Shown: positions 1 through 7,497 of the stretch, piece after piece | Layout: each line of letters starts with the position of its first letter | Position numbering within the stretch: position 1 is the stretch's first letter | From: Candidatus Thorarchaeota archaeon AB_25 | GTDB taxonomy: Archaea > Asgardarchaeota > Thorarchaeia > Thorarchaeales > Thorarchaeaceae | Direction: 5' to 3' | Assembly (NCBI GenBank): GCA_001940705.1 | Contig: MEHG01000008.1 | Span: 1 to 40,281 of the forward strand | DNA: 40,281 nucleotides | Notes under the pieces: model-generated | Seen by the model: the letters and a program-made list of their open reading frames with translations, nothing else | Told to the model about the DNA's origin: nothing | Database searches by the model: none | Program-made: the position numbers and the translations under genes

Positions 1-1373
1 GGACAAGAGGGTACTCCACTCGGAAGATCCCACGCTTTGCGTTTACTCAACGCTTTGAAATTGTAAATTCGCCAGAGCTCGAGATAAAGCACTGGTTGAA
101 GCTCAGGGACTCTCTTGATTCGGTGAGTGAAGGAAGAGTACGACATGACAAGCTCATGATTCCCCTCTCCATCTCCTCATTTCATCTCAACCGAATGAGG
201 GAGGGAGAAGTGAAGACTGTCCGAATCTTCAAGGACTCTCGTCGTAAGTGGTGGGCAATATTCACTGTCACTCTTGTGGTTGATAGTATCAATACAGATG
301 GAAAACCTCCAGCTATTCTCTCTATCGACCTTGGAATTAACAAGGCTGCATGCTCTGTTTTACTTACCAAGAAGGGGTACAAACAGACCCGATATTGGAA
401 ACAGGAGGACAAACTCCAACGTATGAAGTCGCTGGATGAGAGAGTATTTTCTCTCCAGAGAGAGAAAGAACATCTACTCTCCACTGATGAGAATCCTGAT
501 AGGGTGACCGCTCAACTTAGAAGAATGAGTGGAAAAAGAGAGCGAGTAAGCAAGGAATACGACAGGAAACTTGTGAAAGATCTCTCTGACTATGTCAGGG
601 AGATGACAGAGGATTACGACCTCTATGTTTCAATTGGGAAGTTGAAGGGAATCCGAAACAGTGCTCGAAGAGGGAACTATAAGGGGCGACGGTTCAGAGG
701 GATGATCCATCGTTGGGCTTTTGCACGGATTCATGTCATGTTAGAACACAAGTTTGCTTCACTTGGTTTTGATTCCAAGAAGTTCATTGCAGTTCCTGAG
801 CAATGGACCTCAATCATGTGTCACAAGTGCGGGCATAAGGGAATACGACCAAAGCAGAACCTCTTCATCTGTGCTACCTGTGGCCTAAAAATGAACGCCG
901 ACCTGAATGGCGCTCTCAATATCGGGAAGCGCCTCATCATGCTCATCCCATCACTGAGAGATGAGAACGGACTAGGGATGTGGCTCACATCTAAGGAGAG
1001 AGCCATACTGAAAGCCCGAAGGAAGAAATCTTCTTCTCATGGGAAGTCCGCACTCTCCCATAGGACACCAGCCTTGAAGGGGGAGTCCGTGGCCGACTGC
1101 TATGACCAGACTTCACTTGTGGAGTTTGCGAGGAGTAAAGACCCTGCCATGGTAAATGCTGTGGAAACACCGTCTGCTATCACACTGACTGGTGAGGGTG
1201 AGTCAATGCAGCGGACAGAAGCCGGGTCCCATCGGAGGAATGATGTTCCTATGAAGAGGGGCAAAGTTTTCGACACTTTGAAAGACTCTAGTTTTTCAGA
1301 TGCTGGTGACAGCAGTCGTAAGAAAGGTGGAACACAGAAGTTTCTTGACGTGAGTTCACTCACTCACAAATAA
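1..1373 (+). CDS. tnpB: TnpB-like RNA-guided nuclease of the IS200/IS605 (OrfB) family, 5'-truncated by window edge
   Basis: The reading frame is open to the left edge, so the N-terminus lies outside the window; no start can be assigned. Counting from the TTG at 96, the RuvC fold shows the first Asp in SIDLG (residue 78), a zinc ribbon (Cys 242, 245, 259, 262) and the last Asp in NADLNGALNIGKR (269). The position that normally carries the second RuvC glutamate reads SIGKL (Gly181), while Glu217 in MLEHK lies 36 residues later, as in families with a rearranged catalytic site. Family knowledge: TnpB is an RNA-guided DNA nuclease that helps insertion sequences persist. About 145 residues follow the last RuvC motif, rich in Ser, Lys and Arg and of unknown role. 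No TnpA is visible. Whether the nuclease is active cannot be told from sequence. Confidence 0.9.
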   Translation, partial: TRGYSTRKIPRFAFTQRFEIVNSPELEIKHWLKLRDSLDSVSEGRVRHDKLMIPLSISSFHLNRMREGEVKTVRIFKDSRRKWWAIFTVTLVVDSINTDGKPPAILSIDLGINKAACSVLLTKKGYKQTRYWKQEDKLQRMKSLDERVFSLQREKEHLLSTDENPDRVTAQLRRMSGKRERVSKEYDRKLVKDLSDYVREMTEDYDLYVSIGKLKGIRNSARRGNYKGRRFRGMIHRWAFARIHVMLEHKFASLGFDSKKFIAVPEQWTSIMCHKCGHKGIRPKQNLFICATCGLKMNADLNGALNIGKRLIMLIPSLRDENGLGMWLTSKERAILKARRKKSSSHGKSALSHRTPALKGESVADCYDQTSLVEFARSKDPAMVNAVETPSAITLTGEGESMQRTEAGSHRRNDVPMKRGKVFDTLKDSSFSDAGDSSRKKGGTQKFLDVSSLTHK

Positions 1374-1387
1374 TAGAAAATGGTCTT

Positions 1388-1406
1388 ACGACATCTGCTC
1401 CAAGCC
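1388..1406 (+). repeat. 19-nt direct repeat, copy 1
   Basis: An exact 19-base direct repeat (acgacatctgctccaagcc) begins 15 bases after the tnpB stop codon. The second copy is at 1519-1537, 131 bases downstream, where it leads into the kissing-hairpin region. Both copies are followed within about 12 bases by a ttgct motif. This could mark a duplicated element end or a tandem guide-RNA scaffold. Confidence 0.7.
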
Positions 1407-1518
1407 AAAGAATTGCTATAATTTGCACTTCTAAATGTCAACAACAGATTATTGGTCCTTAAATTCAATAATGGAAATTATTTGGTGACACATCCATTAT
1501 GTGTCAGCCTCGAATACA

Positions 1519-1537
1519 ACGACATCTGCTCCAAGCC
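1519..1537 (+). repeat. 19-nt direct repeat, copy 2
   Basis: Exact second copy of the 19-base repeat at 1388-1406. Its last three bases (gcc, 1535-1537) form the start of the stem 1535-1540/1551-1556, so this copy is physically part of the folded region. Confidence 0.7.
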
Positions 1538-1677
1538 TCAATCGTTGCTCTGAGGCCTTCCACCGATGGCGAGCAACTTACTTTAGCCATCGGTAACCCA
1601 CCCTTTTGAGCGTACAACAAGCTAATCAGGAACATGTGTATGTGGAATGTGAAATAGAATAAACGAGTGAAATACGA

Positions 1678-2472
1678 ATGACCTGGCGGCTGATTGATGA
1701 GGATAGTACAGATGTCTATCAAAACCTTGCATTTGACGAGGCAGTAGCTAGGATAACAGCAAGTCGAGCTGAGAAATCAAACACACTTCGGTTCTGGCGT
1801 TCTGATAGAGCCGTAGTAATTGGCAGATTTCAATGTGTACACAAAGAGGTGAATCTGTCATACTGTGAAGAGAATAGGATAGCTGTAGCTCGACGGTTTA
1901 CGGGAGGAGGAGCGGTCTATCACGACTTTGGAAACCTAAACTTCTCAATCTGTGCGAATAGGAGTGAGAGATATGTCCCACAGTCATTGAGGGAGATCTA
2001 TGAGTTGTTCATTGGTAATGTGGCGACTGCACTCCAATCGCTTGATGTTCCCACTAGGTACGACCCTGTTGGATCGTGTATCAGAATCAATGACCTGAAG
2101 ATTACTGGGACCGCAGGTTGGCTCAAGAGAGGAGTTGCATTTCTACATGGCACTTTATTGATTAACGCGGACCTTCCAATGCTTCGGCAGAGCCTTTCAC
2201 CACCAAAAGGACAGCCCGTGTTTCTCCGTGATAAAACCCGAGTCCGATGCATGGACAGTAAACGGGACATTGTAACGAATATTGCTGATCACGTCAAAGT
2301 GTGTCCCTCAGATGAAGCAATCAAGAATGCGATAGCGTATCGCATCGAAAAGATCTCCGAACAGATTGTCAAGAAAGGAAGTCTATCACAGGAAGAGAGG
2401 GACACTGCACAGGCTTTATATCAGAGCCGCTATTCCCAGTCCGAGTGGAATCTGGGTACACCAGCCCAGTGA
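1678..2472 (+). CDS. lplA: Lipoate-protein ligase A family protein
   Basis: The 264-residue protein belongs to the biotin/lipoate ligase fold. The nucleotide/lipoyl-binding signature RRFTGGGAVYHD lies at residues 72-83, the catalytic-type lysine in DLKITGTA is Lys141, and HGTLL follows. The C-terminus ends with YSQSEWNLG, resembling the small accessory domain that some archaea encode separately as LplB, so this looks like a one-chain enzyme. Family role: it adenylates lipoate and attaches it to a lysine of lipoyl domains such as GcvH or E2 proteins. None of those targets is in the window. The start is the ATG at 1678; no strong ribosome-binding site is seen. The next gene begins 18 bases after the stop and encodes an AhpD-like protein, suggesting an operon. 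Confidence 0.88.
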   Translation: MTWRLIDEDSTDVYQNLAFDEAVARITASRAEKSNTLRFWRSDRAVVIGRFQCVHKEVNLSYCEENRIAVARRFTGGGAVYHDFGNLNFSICANRSERYVPQSLREIYELFIGNVATALQSLDVPTRYDPVGSCIRINDLKITGTAGWLKRGVAFLHGTLLINADLPMLRQSLSPPKGQPVFLRDKTRVRCMDSKRDIVTNIADHVKVCPSDEAIKNAIAYRIEKISEQIVKKGSLSQEERDTAQALYQSRYSQSEWNLGTPAQ

Positions 2473-2489
2473 ATCTGAGGAATGATCCA

Positions 2490-2840
2490 ATGACTGATGA
2501 TGTTGAGAAGACACTGAAAAGTTTCATGAGACACTTTGGTGCACTAAACCGGGATATTCCTGATGCAAGAAATGCATTTACCGATCTTCAAAAGACAGTG
2601 CACAAAGACGGTGCTCTATCAGCCAAATTCAAAGAGATAATCTGTATCGTGGCTTCTGTTCTCTCACCATGTGAGGAGTGTATGGTTTATCACACTAAAC
2701 AAGCTCTTACTCTAGGAGCAACAAGAGAGGAGATCATGGAAGCCTGTTCTGTTGCGATAGTCATGGGCGGAGGTCCAGCGGCATCACACGTCGCTACTGT
2801 ACAAGACTGTCTAGATGTTTGGGCACCTAAGAAGAAGTGA
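2490..2840 (+). CDS. Carboxymuconolactone decarboxylase/AhpD-like protein
   Basis: I chose the ATG at 2490 because a gagga Shine-Dalgarno sits 8 bases upstream (2477-2481); this gives 116 residues, normal for the family. The alkylhydroperoxidase motif is clear: CEECMVYH with Cys61, Cys64 and His68, in the helical bundle typical of CMD proteins. Family knowledge: AhpD-type members relay electrons from lipoyl groups to peroxiredoxins through this CxxC, while other CMD proteins are decarboxylases. The gene directly follows the lipoate ligase, which makes a lipoyl-linked redox role attractive but unproven. The 3' end overlaps the convergent cupin gene by 14 bases. Confidence 0.85.
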   Translation: MTDDVEKTLKSFMRHFGALNRDIPDARNAFTDLQKTVHKDGALSAKFKEIICIVASVLSPCEECMVYHTKQALTLGATREEIMEACSVAIVMGGGPAASHVATVQDCLDVWAPKKK

Positions 2841-3174
2841 AATCCCGAACGCATAGGAATTTCACAGGTTCTGATCCTCGATTGAAGAACTGGTGGGACT
2901 CATTACCGCTAATATGTAGGACATCCCCAGGTTGTAGTAGTAGTTCCTCATCTTCAACCGTGACAATTGCTTCTCCACTGAGCATGTACACTCCATGTTC
3001 ATGTGGATGCATATCATGAGAGGTGTGACCACCAGGTTCGATTATGTACGCGCGTAACGCAAAGTTCGTCGAAGAATTATCAGGGTTGAGAAATCGTTTA
3101 CGTCGCACTCCTTTCATACCTGGATGTTCATAGATTGCATACTCTTCAGGGTTAGTATCCTTTGTCAGGTACAT
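2827..3174 (-). CDS. Small cupin-domain protein
   Basis: A single-domain cupin of 115 residues. Metal-ligand motif 1 is HPHEHGVYMLSGE (His56, His58, His60 and the Glu), and motif 2 is the PGDVLHISGNESHQF segment with His94. Such proteins hold one divalent metal and range from isomerases to dioxygenases or sensors; the substrate cannot be named. It lies just downstream of the alcohol dehydrogenase on the same strand (17-base gap), so the two are probably co-transcribed. Confidence 0.85.
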   Translation of the reverse strand: MYLTKDTNPEEYAIYEHPGMKGVRRKRFLNPDNSSTNFALRAYIIEPGGHTSHDMHPHEHGVYMLSGEAIVTVEDEELLLQPGDVLHISGNESHQFFNRGSEPVKFLCVRDFTSS

Positions 3175-3191
3175 CTATTCACCATCCATCT

Positions 3192-4223
3192 TCACTCAAG
3201 CTCAACGAAGAGGATCTTGATTGCTTTTTGGCTTTCCATTAGTTCAAAGCCCTTCTCCCATTCTCTTAGAGAGATACGATGAGTGATTAACGGTGAAACA
3301 TCTACCTTGTGTGAAGACATGAGTCTGAGCGTAGTCACCCAGGACGATGGAAGTGTCCCCCAAGTACCGGACATAGTAAGTTCTTTTACAATGATTGGGT
3401 CAAGGTCTATATTTGCGGGCTGTCCTCTTACTCCGAGAAGTGTCACGTGTCCTGCAACCTTCACGAAGTCTAAAGCTTGAGTACAAGCTACACATGCACC
3501 AGATGCTTCTATGACTGCATCCGCACCTCGACCATCAGTCTCAGCATTGACAATCCCTACGGGATCAGACTCGCTTTGGACATCTATCGTCAAATCAGCG
3601 CCAATTTTCTTAGCAATATCAAAACGCCAGTTGTCAGCAGTTACACCCGTGACGATAACTTTGCCAGCTCCCATTGACTTGGCTATTTGCGTAGCCATCA
3701 AACCCATAGTGCCAGGTCCTTGGACAACCACAACGTCTCCCGGACAGATTGGAGTTTTGTCAATTACCGAATGGACTACGCATGCAAATGGTTCGGCAAG
3801 TGCTGCCTCTTCCAGTGATACTCCTTTGGGAACATGATGGACAATGTAATCGGGTACTACGAGATATTTCGCAAAAGCACCATTGGCATTCGAAGTTCCC
3901 AAGATTCTCTTATCTTTGGCTGTGCACCTGTTCATATGTCCAGTCTTACACTGGTGACACTTACCACAATAAGCAGTAGCTGGAGAAACAACACGATCAC
4001 CAGGTGTGAAAGAGGTGACATCTTCACCGACTCCAATAACTTTGCCCGAGTACTCATGACCTAAGATAACAGGAGGGGTATAGAATGCTTGATCATACTT
4101 GATATGAATATCAGTCCCACAGATACCAGCAGCAGCTACTTCAATCAGGACCTCGTTTCTCTTGGGCTTTGGATCGTCAACTTCCCGAAGTTCCAGGAGT
4201 CCTACACCACGGGCGGTCTTCAT
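3192..4223 (-). CDS. Zinc-dependent medium-chain alcohol dehydrogenase (sorbitol/threonine dehydrogenase-like)
   Basis: The start is set at the ATG at 4223 because a gagagga ribosome-binding site lies just upstream; a TTG at 4235 would add four residues. The 343-residue protein has the catalytic zinc site (GICGTD, GHEYSG), the structural zinc lobe CGKCHQCKTGHMNRC with four cysteines, and an NAD(P)-binding segment GPGTMG. Family role: reversible oxidation of a secondary alcohol or polyol to a ketone. Substrate is not decidable; the order of motifs fits the threonine/sorbitol/butanediol dehydrogenase branch. Likely operon with the cupin gene downstream. Confidence 0.9.
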   Translation of the reverse strand: MKTARGVGLLELREVDDPKPKRNEVLIEVAAAGICGTDIHIKYDQAFYTPPVILGHEYSGKVIGVGEDVTSFTPGDRVVSPATAYCGKCHQCKTGHMNRCTAKDKRILGTSNANGAFAKYLVVPDYIVHHVPKGVSLEEAALAEPFACVVHSVIDKTPICPGDVVVVQGPGTMGLMATQIAKSMGAGKVIVTGVTADNWRFDIAKKIGADLTIDVQSESDPVGIVNAETDGRGADAVIEASGACVACTQALDFVKVAGHVTLLGVRGQPANIDLDPIIVKELTMSGTWGTLPSSWVTTLRLMSSHKVDVSPLITHRISLREWEKGFELMESQKAIKILFVELE

Positions 4224-4309
4224 TAGTCCTCTCAAATTGGTGACCTCTAAAGTGCGATATCTGATACTCTATAGAATCTTGTGGCTGTGACTTGAGACAT
4301 GTTCTCCTG

Positions 4310-4585
4310 TCAGTCACGAGTCAATGAGTTGAAAAAATCTGGAGGTTCATCTCCTTGGTCCAATGAACGGACCCTAAATCCTGTGCTTAGCTCACCCCTA
4401 ATCTTACCTGCAACTTGTGCTCCCACGAATCGCCTGCGTACGTTAGCTTCCTTGCCCAACCATATGTAGACGTTCTTATTCATGTCGTCTACAACACAAA
4501 AAACCCGGTCTGGCTGCAGACTCTCCCTAGTTATATCTACGTTGAGTGTTGTGCCATCTTCCTGCATCTCAAGTGCTTCGACCAT
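4310..4585 (-). CDS. Single-domain gelsolin-like protein
   Basis: A 91-residue protein made of one gelsolin homology domain: the central strand NKNVYIWLGKEANV, the long helix after it (RRRFVGAQVAGKIRG) and the ending SLDQGDEPPDFF match the usual order of this fold. Start ATG 4585 has gagga 7 bases upstream. Eukaryotic gelsolin domains bind, cap or sever actin under calcium control; Asgard archaea are known to encode gelsolins acting on actin. One lone domain is shorter than the two-domain Asgard versions and could be a regulator or a capping-only form. A second gelsolin-like gene lies at 39026-39862. Confidence 0.72.
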   Translation of the reverse strand: MVEALEMQEDGTTLNVDITRESLQPDRVFCVVDDMNKNVYIWLGKEANVRRRFVGAQVAGKIRGELSTGFRVRSLDQGDEPPDFFNSLTRD

Positions 4586-4662
4586 TGGGTTTTCCTCGTG
4601 GGTGGGCAGCGCAAGTCCTAAGAAGTTGCGTGAAATGCTAGTGAAAAAGCTTCCTCGTATTT

Positions 4663-4675
4663 GGATATATATTCC
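4663..4675 (-). promoter_or_regulatory. TATA-box-like element upstream of the gelsolin gene
   Basis: An AT-rich tract reading ggaatatatatcc on the minus strand lies about 80 bases before the ATG at 4585, which would give a leader of roughly 50 bases. Spacing to the start is plausible for an archaeal promoter; no transcript evidence. Confidence 0.35.
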
Positions 4676-4747
4676 TCTAGCATGTCCTCAGGTATCCTCA
4701 TTGACTAAGAGTGTCAGTATAATCCCGACATTGGGGGGATAAGAGCA

Positions 4748-5119
4748 CTAAACGCTCTCGAAAGAGGCTCTAAGAGTGCCTCCGCAGTAGTTACACTTTG
4801 CCTCTAGAGGTCCGGTCCAATCAATTCCTTCTTGAGAAACCGCCCCTCCACATGAGGGACATTTCTCAGGCAACCGTACTGTCTTCATCTCTGAGCCATC
4901 TGATCGTCTCTGACCTCGATGCTGATCAGGAATTACAAAAGATGGCGCCTCGATGGAAAAGCCACGAGTCATCGTACTAGCAACGCCAGAACCTGCGCGG
5001 CAGGCAAAGCCAACGCCGATAATAACTATGACAATGACGAAGATAAAGAATCCAATAATCATCAAAGTGAATGTTCCGAAAATATCACCGAATATATCAA
5101 AGACCAACAGCAAATTCAC
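4748..5119 (-). CDS. Small membrane protein with C-terminal zinc ribbon
   Basis: One strongly hydrophobic helix (about residues 15-42) is followed by a polar linker and a C-terminal zinc ribbon built from CPSCGG and CNYCGG. The protein (about 121-123 residues) would sit in the membrane with the ribbon probably in the cytoplasm. The GTG at 5119 overlaps an aaggag ribosome-binding site, so the TTG at 5113 (five bases from that site) is the more likely start. No family is recognised; zinc-ribbon membrane proteins of this type are common and uncharacterised in archaea. Confidence 0.72.
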   Translation of the reverse strand: MNLLLVFDIFGDIFGTFTLMIIGFFIFVIVIVIIGVGFACRAGSGVASTMTRGFSIEAPSFVIPDQHRGQRRSDGSEMKTVRLPEKCPSCGGAVSQEGIDWTGPLEAKCNYCGGTLRASFESV

Positions 5120-5280
5120 TCCTTAAGTGGGGGGATTTCAATTCCTTTCGACAGTTGAGGGCTTTTTACTCTTTTGCGGAAGGAATTTCTCCCAAAAAGA
5201 ACACACAAGCCACCTTCGGAACTTATAAAAGATTCACAAGATTGCTGGCCAAACACAATTAGTCGGAGGCTAAATGACAA

Positions 5281-5640
5281 ATGCAAATTCCAGCGTTCTT
5301 GCTAAGGAAGCTATACATTAAAGGAAGCCTCGAAAATGTCGAGGGCGGCTTTTCGTTAAAATTGAAGAACTCATTATCACCAGGTACTACAACAGCTGTA
5401 GCACCAATCAAGGTGGATGGTAATGAGTACTCACTAGACTCCCTTACAATCAGGTCCGTAGATGGTGAAGTTCTTGGGTCTGAAGTTAGTGCAGAAAACA
5501 CTTTTCCAATCAAGGTTGGTGTTGAGATAGAACTCATTGTCAAAGGAGATCCCCTTCCCGAGGGTGAGCACACCATCGATCTCGCACTCACGACAAAGGA
5601 AGCAGGGACTCTAGCTTTCGATGTGACAGACTCAATTTAG
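5281..5640 (+). CDS. Conserved uncharacterised beta-rich protein
   Basis: A 119-residue soluble protein starting MQIPAFLLRKLYIKGSL, with a ggagg ribosome-binding site (5265-5269) before the ATG. The pattern is almost entirely short beta strands with Val/Glu/Thr-rich turns and no cysteine or histidine cluster, arguing for a small beta-sandwich rather than an enzyme. I have an impression of similar small archaeal proteins but cannot name the family with confidence. It stands alone between a divergently read membrane-protein gene and a convergent small ORF. Confidence 0.72.
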   Translation: MQIPAFLLRKLYIKGSLENVEGGFSLKLKNSLSPGTTTAVAPIKVDGNEYSLDSLTIRSVDGEVLGSEVSAENTFPIKVGVEIELIVKGDPLPEGEHTIDLALTTKEAGTLAFDVTDSI

Positions 5641-5692
5641 AATACTCAACTGCAGGAGGCCATTCGCCTTCTGCAATCAACTCTATTGCATG

Positions 5693-5872
5693 TTAGAACA
5701 ATCTAGTGGAAATTAAAGCTATCAAGAATAGTACTGGTGTAACAAAAAGCATGAAGAATACGAGGGCATCACCAGCTTTCTTCCATTTACCTTTGCTGAA
5801 AGGACAGACATTTTCTTCCTGTGGCACTCCTGAAAGTGTGAAGGTCTTTTCAGGAGCTTCTTCCTTTTTCAT
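5693..5872 (-). CDS. Short putative membrane protein, 59 residues
   Basis: A minus-strand frame starts at the ATG at 5872 and stops with TAA at 5693-5695. The product begins MKKEEAPEKTF, has one cysteine in NVCPFSKGKWKK, and ends with a hydrophobic helix of about 20 residues (about 36-55) followed by a short tail, STRLF. This is the layout of a small tail-anchored or single-pass protein with a basic cytosolic face. It fills an otherwise empty 337-base gap. The ribosome-binding site is weak, so existence is likely rather than certain. No family is recognised. Confidence 0.5.
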   Translation of the reverse strand: MKKEEAPEKTFTLSGVPQEENVCPFSKGKWKKAGDALVFFMLFVTPVLFLIALISTRLF

Positions 5873-5977
5873 GATATTTCATCGGTCATTCTGAATTCTT
5901 ATGACCATTCTGTTATGGTCTGAAATCTCCACAATAGTTTTCAATGAAGGTATCTTAATTTCAATTGGTGGAAGGTA

Positions 5978-6883
5978 GTGTATATCAAAATACGAAGCGA
6001 TGGATCTCTTGGTATTGGCCGCGGAACCGAGGGAAGCGCAGAGATAACAATGGGTTATGGAGAAGCCCATATGGTTGCCGCAGCCTTAGAAAAACTTGCA
6101 CAGACAGCACGTAGCTATAAGCAAGAATATCTCAAAACCACAGGTGTCGGTGGTGGAAACAAGATCATTTTCGAGAGATCTGATGATGGTACTATCACAA
6201 TTTCAGGAGATAGGCAGACATACATTTGTACAGAAGCTGAGGTCCGACAATTATCCGAGAAGTTGAAACATCTGCCCCCTGTGGAGGTCGCACCACCTTC
6301 AGACTATGTGAAGAAGATAACTCCTTCTGAAGGACTGTGCCTTGTGGTCACAAATGGAGGGAACTCTATCAAGATTCGACTTCCAGAGGCTGCAATCATC
6401 AAGACTGCTATCAAGAGTAGTATCGATTCAAGATTCTTTGACGAGGTCATTGCTGTAGGCCAGAGAAAGCTAACAGTGAGTAGGAGCAGCGATCTGAAAT
6501 GGCAGCTCGATGGTGACGGTACTACAGTGCGATTCACAGCATATGAGATTGAAGCGCTTGTAGCAGGTCTGCACAATGGCATCCTTGATGTCCTTATGGA
6601 TGTAGTGAAGAGTTTTGGGGCTGATGATGTTTCAGATATCAGGGTAAAAAGCCAGCTGAAGCGTATTGAGCAAGACGCAATGAACATCTTTGGTGAAGAT
6701 AAGAGTGCAAAAGGACTGGTGAGGGATATCACCAAGAGAGCAAAGAAAATCATCGGGATAGACGAGCTTGCTGATGAACGCGCTGACAAGTTCATAGAGA
6801 TGTGTAACCATGTCTATGCTAAGATGAACACTACTTACATCGAGCCTCTATTCGACCTCTTCTCAAAAGTATACGTCGTTTAG
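5978..6883 (+). CDS. Uncharacterised 301-residue protein
   Basis: The frame starts at GTG 5978, with a ggtgg/gaagg purine tract close upstream. The first two thirds look like a repeated beta-rich unit: MYIKIRSDGSLGIG..., NKIIFERSDDGTITISGD and later DLKWQLDGDGTTVRF, each followed by a helix (EAHMVAAALEKLA, EAEVRQLSEKLK, AYEIEALVAGLH). The last third is helical and charged. No signal peptide, membrane helix or metal motif is visible. The threefold strand-strand-helix pattern suggests an internally duplicated fold. I do not recognise the family and give no function. Confidence 0.7.
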   Translation: MYIKIRSDGSLGIGRGTEGSAEITMGYGEAHMVAAALEKLAQTARSYKQEYLKTTGVGGGNKIIFERSDDGTITISGDRQTYICTEAEVRQLSEKLKHLPPVEVAPPSDYVKKITPSEGLCLVVTNGGNSIKIRLPEAAIIKTAIKSSIDSRFFDEVIAVGQRKLTVSRSSDLKWQLDGDGTTVRFTAYEIEALVAGLHNGILDVLMDVVKSFGADDVSDIRVKSQLKRIEQDAMNIFGEDKSAKGLVRDITKRAKKIIGIDELADERADKFIEMCNHVYAKMNTTYIEPLFDLFSKVYVV

Positions 6884-6972
6884 AAATGAGCAAACGACTG
6901 TCAACAAAGACAGTTCTTTGCAGAGGATGTTTTAGAGAACAGATAGGAAGATTTGAGGTCCCAAAAAATCTT

Positions 6973-7377
6973 CTAATCAGCATTCTCAACAAATTCCACC
7001 ACATAGTGGTCTTTGGTAAAAAGGAAGCAGATCTTACGATTATCAAAGAGTGGTGCTTCAACAGGTTTTGAGATGACAATAGCGCCACTTTTACGAGCAT
7101 TCATCTTTGCTTCCTCAATATCAGGAACTGAGTAGCATAGGTGATAGAGCGATTGACGTTTCTTCAAAAGATCTGTAACTGGAGAGTCCTTGGTGAGCGG
7201 GGAGATTAGTTCAACTTTGACGGGGTCATTTTCAGATGTACCCATCAGGACAACACGCACCTTCTGTGTGTGATCATCCACTATAGGACCCAGCTGTTTG
7301 TATCCAAAGAGAGCCTCATGGTTCTTTATACCCTCTTCAATATCTTTGACGATGATGCCAATGTGACTAAGTTTCAT
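6973..7377 (-). CDS. VOC (glyoxalase/methylmalonyl-CoA epimerase-like) protein
   Basis: A 134-residue protein with two paired beta-alpha-beta-beta-beta units of the vicinal-oxygen-chelate fold. The four expected metal ligands are visible: His5 in LSHIGI, Glu in VKVELISP, His in SLYHLCYSV and Glu near the end in VVEFVE. The start MKLSHIGIIVKDIEE matches methylmalonyl-CoA epimerases, which convert the (R)- and (S)-forms, but lactoylglutathione-lyase-like members look similar. No methylmalonyl-CoA mutase is in the window to settle it. The ATG at 7377 is the natural start. Confidence 0.85.
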   Translation of the reverse strand: MKLSHIGIIVKDIEEGIKNHEALFGYKQLGPIVDDHTQKVRVVLMGTSENDPVKVELISPLTKDSPVTDLLKKRQSLYHLCYSVPDIEEAKMNARKSGAIVISKPVEAPLFDNRKICFLFTKDHYVVEFVENAD

Positions 7378-7425
7378 GGACTCACCTGAATGATGATTCT
7401 TTGCAATATCGCATAAGTGTTACCA

Positions 7426-7434
7426 TGTATATAG
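7426..7434 (+). promoter_or_regulatory. TATA-box-like element before the deacetylase gene
   Basis: The sequence tgtatatag lies about 70 bases before the first usable ATG (7498) and about 100 before the ATG at 7528. This leaves room for a transcription start near 7455-7460. Suggestive only. Confidence 0.3.
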
Positions 7435-7497
7435 ACCGATATACCACTGGTCGGAATCCTTTTGAAAGGAGCCCCTTAGCCAGAATGTGTCTTAGTA

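Larger units (their letters stand above)
1380..1600 (+). ncRNA. Structured 3' tail of the TnpB element: candidate guide (omega) RNA and transposon right end
   Basis: The stretch between tnpB and the lipoate ligase gene has no credible protein but holds three perfect stems in a row: 1486-1493 with 1499-1506; 1535-1540 with 1551-1556; 1562-1570 with 1586-1594. The loop of the second stem contains gttgctc (1544-1550), the exact complement of gagcaac (1571-1577) in the loop of the third, so a loop-loop pseudoknot is possible. Family knowledge: TnpB guide RNAs come from the 3' end of the gene plus the element's right end, and contain pseudoknots. The assignment is inference. The element boundary, perhaps near 1595-1600, is not fixed by sequence alone. 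Confidence 0.45.

Noticed and set aside
6886-7071. 61-residue plus-strand ORF starting 3 bases after the 301-residue gene
   Set aside because: It runs into the clearly real VOC gene on the other strand for half its length, and its sequence shows no domain pattern beyond one CxxC.
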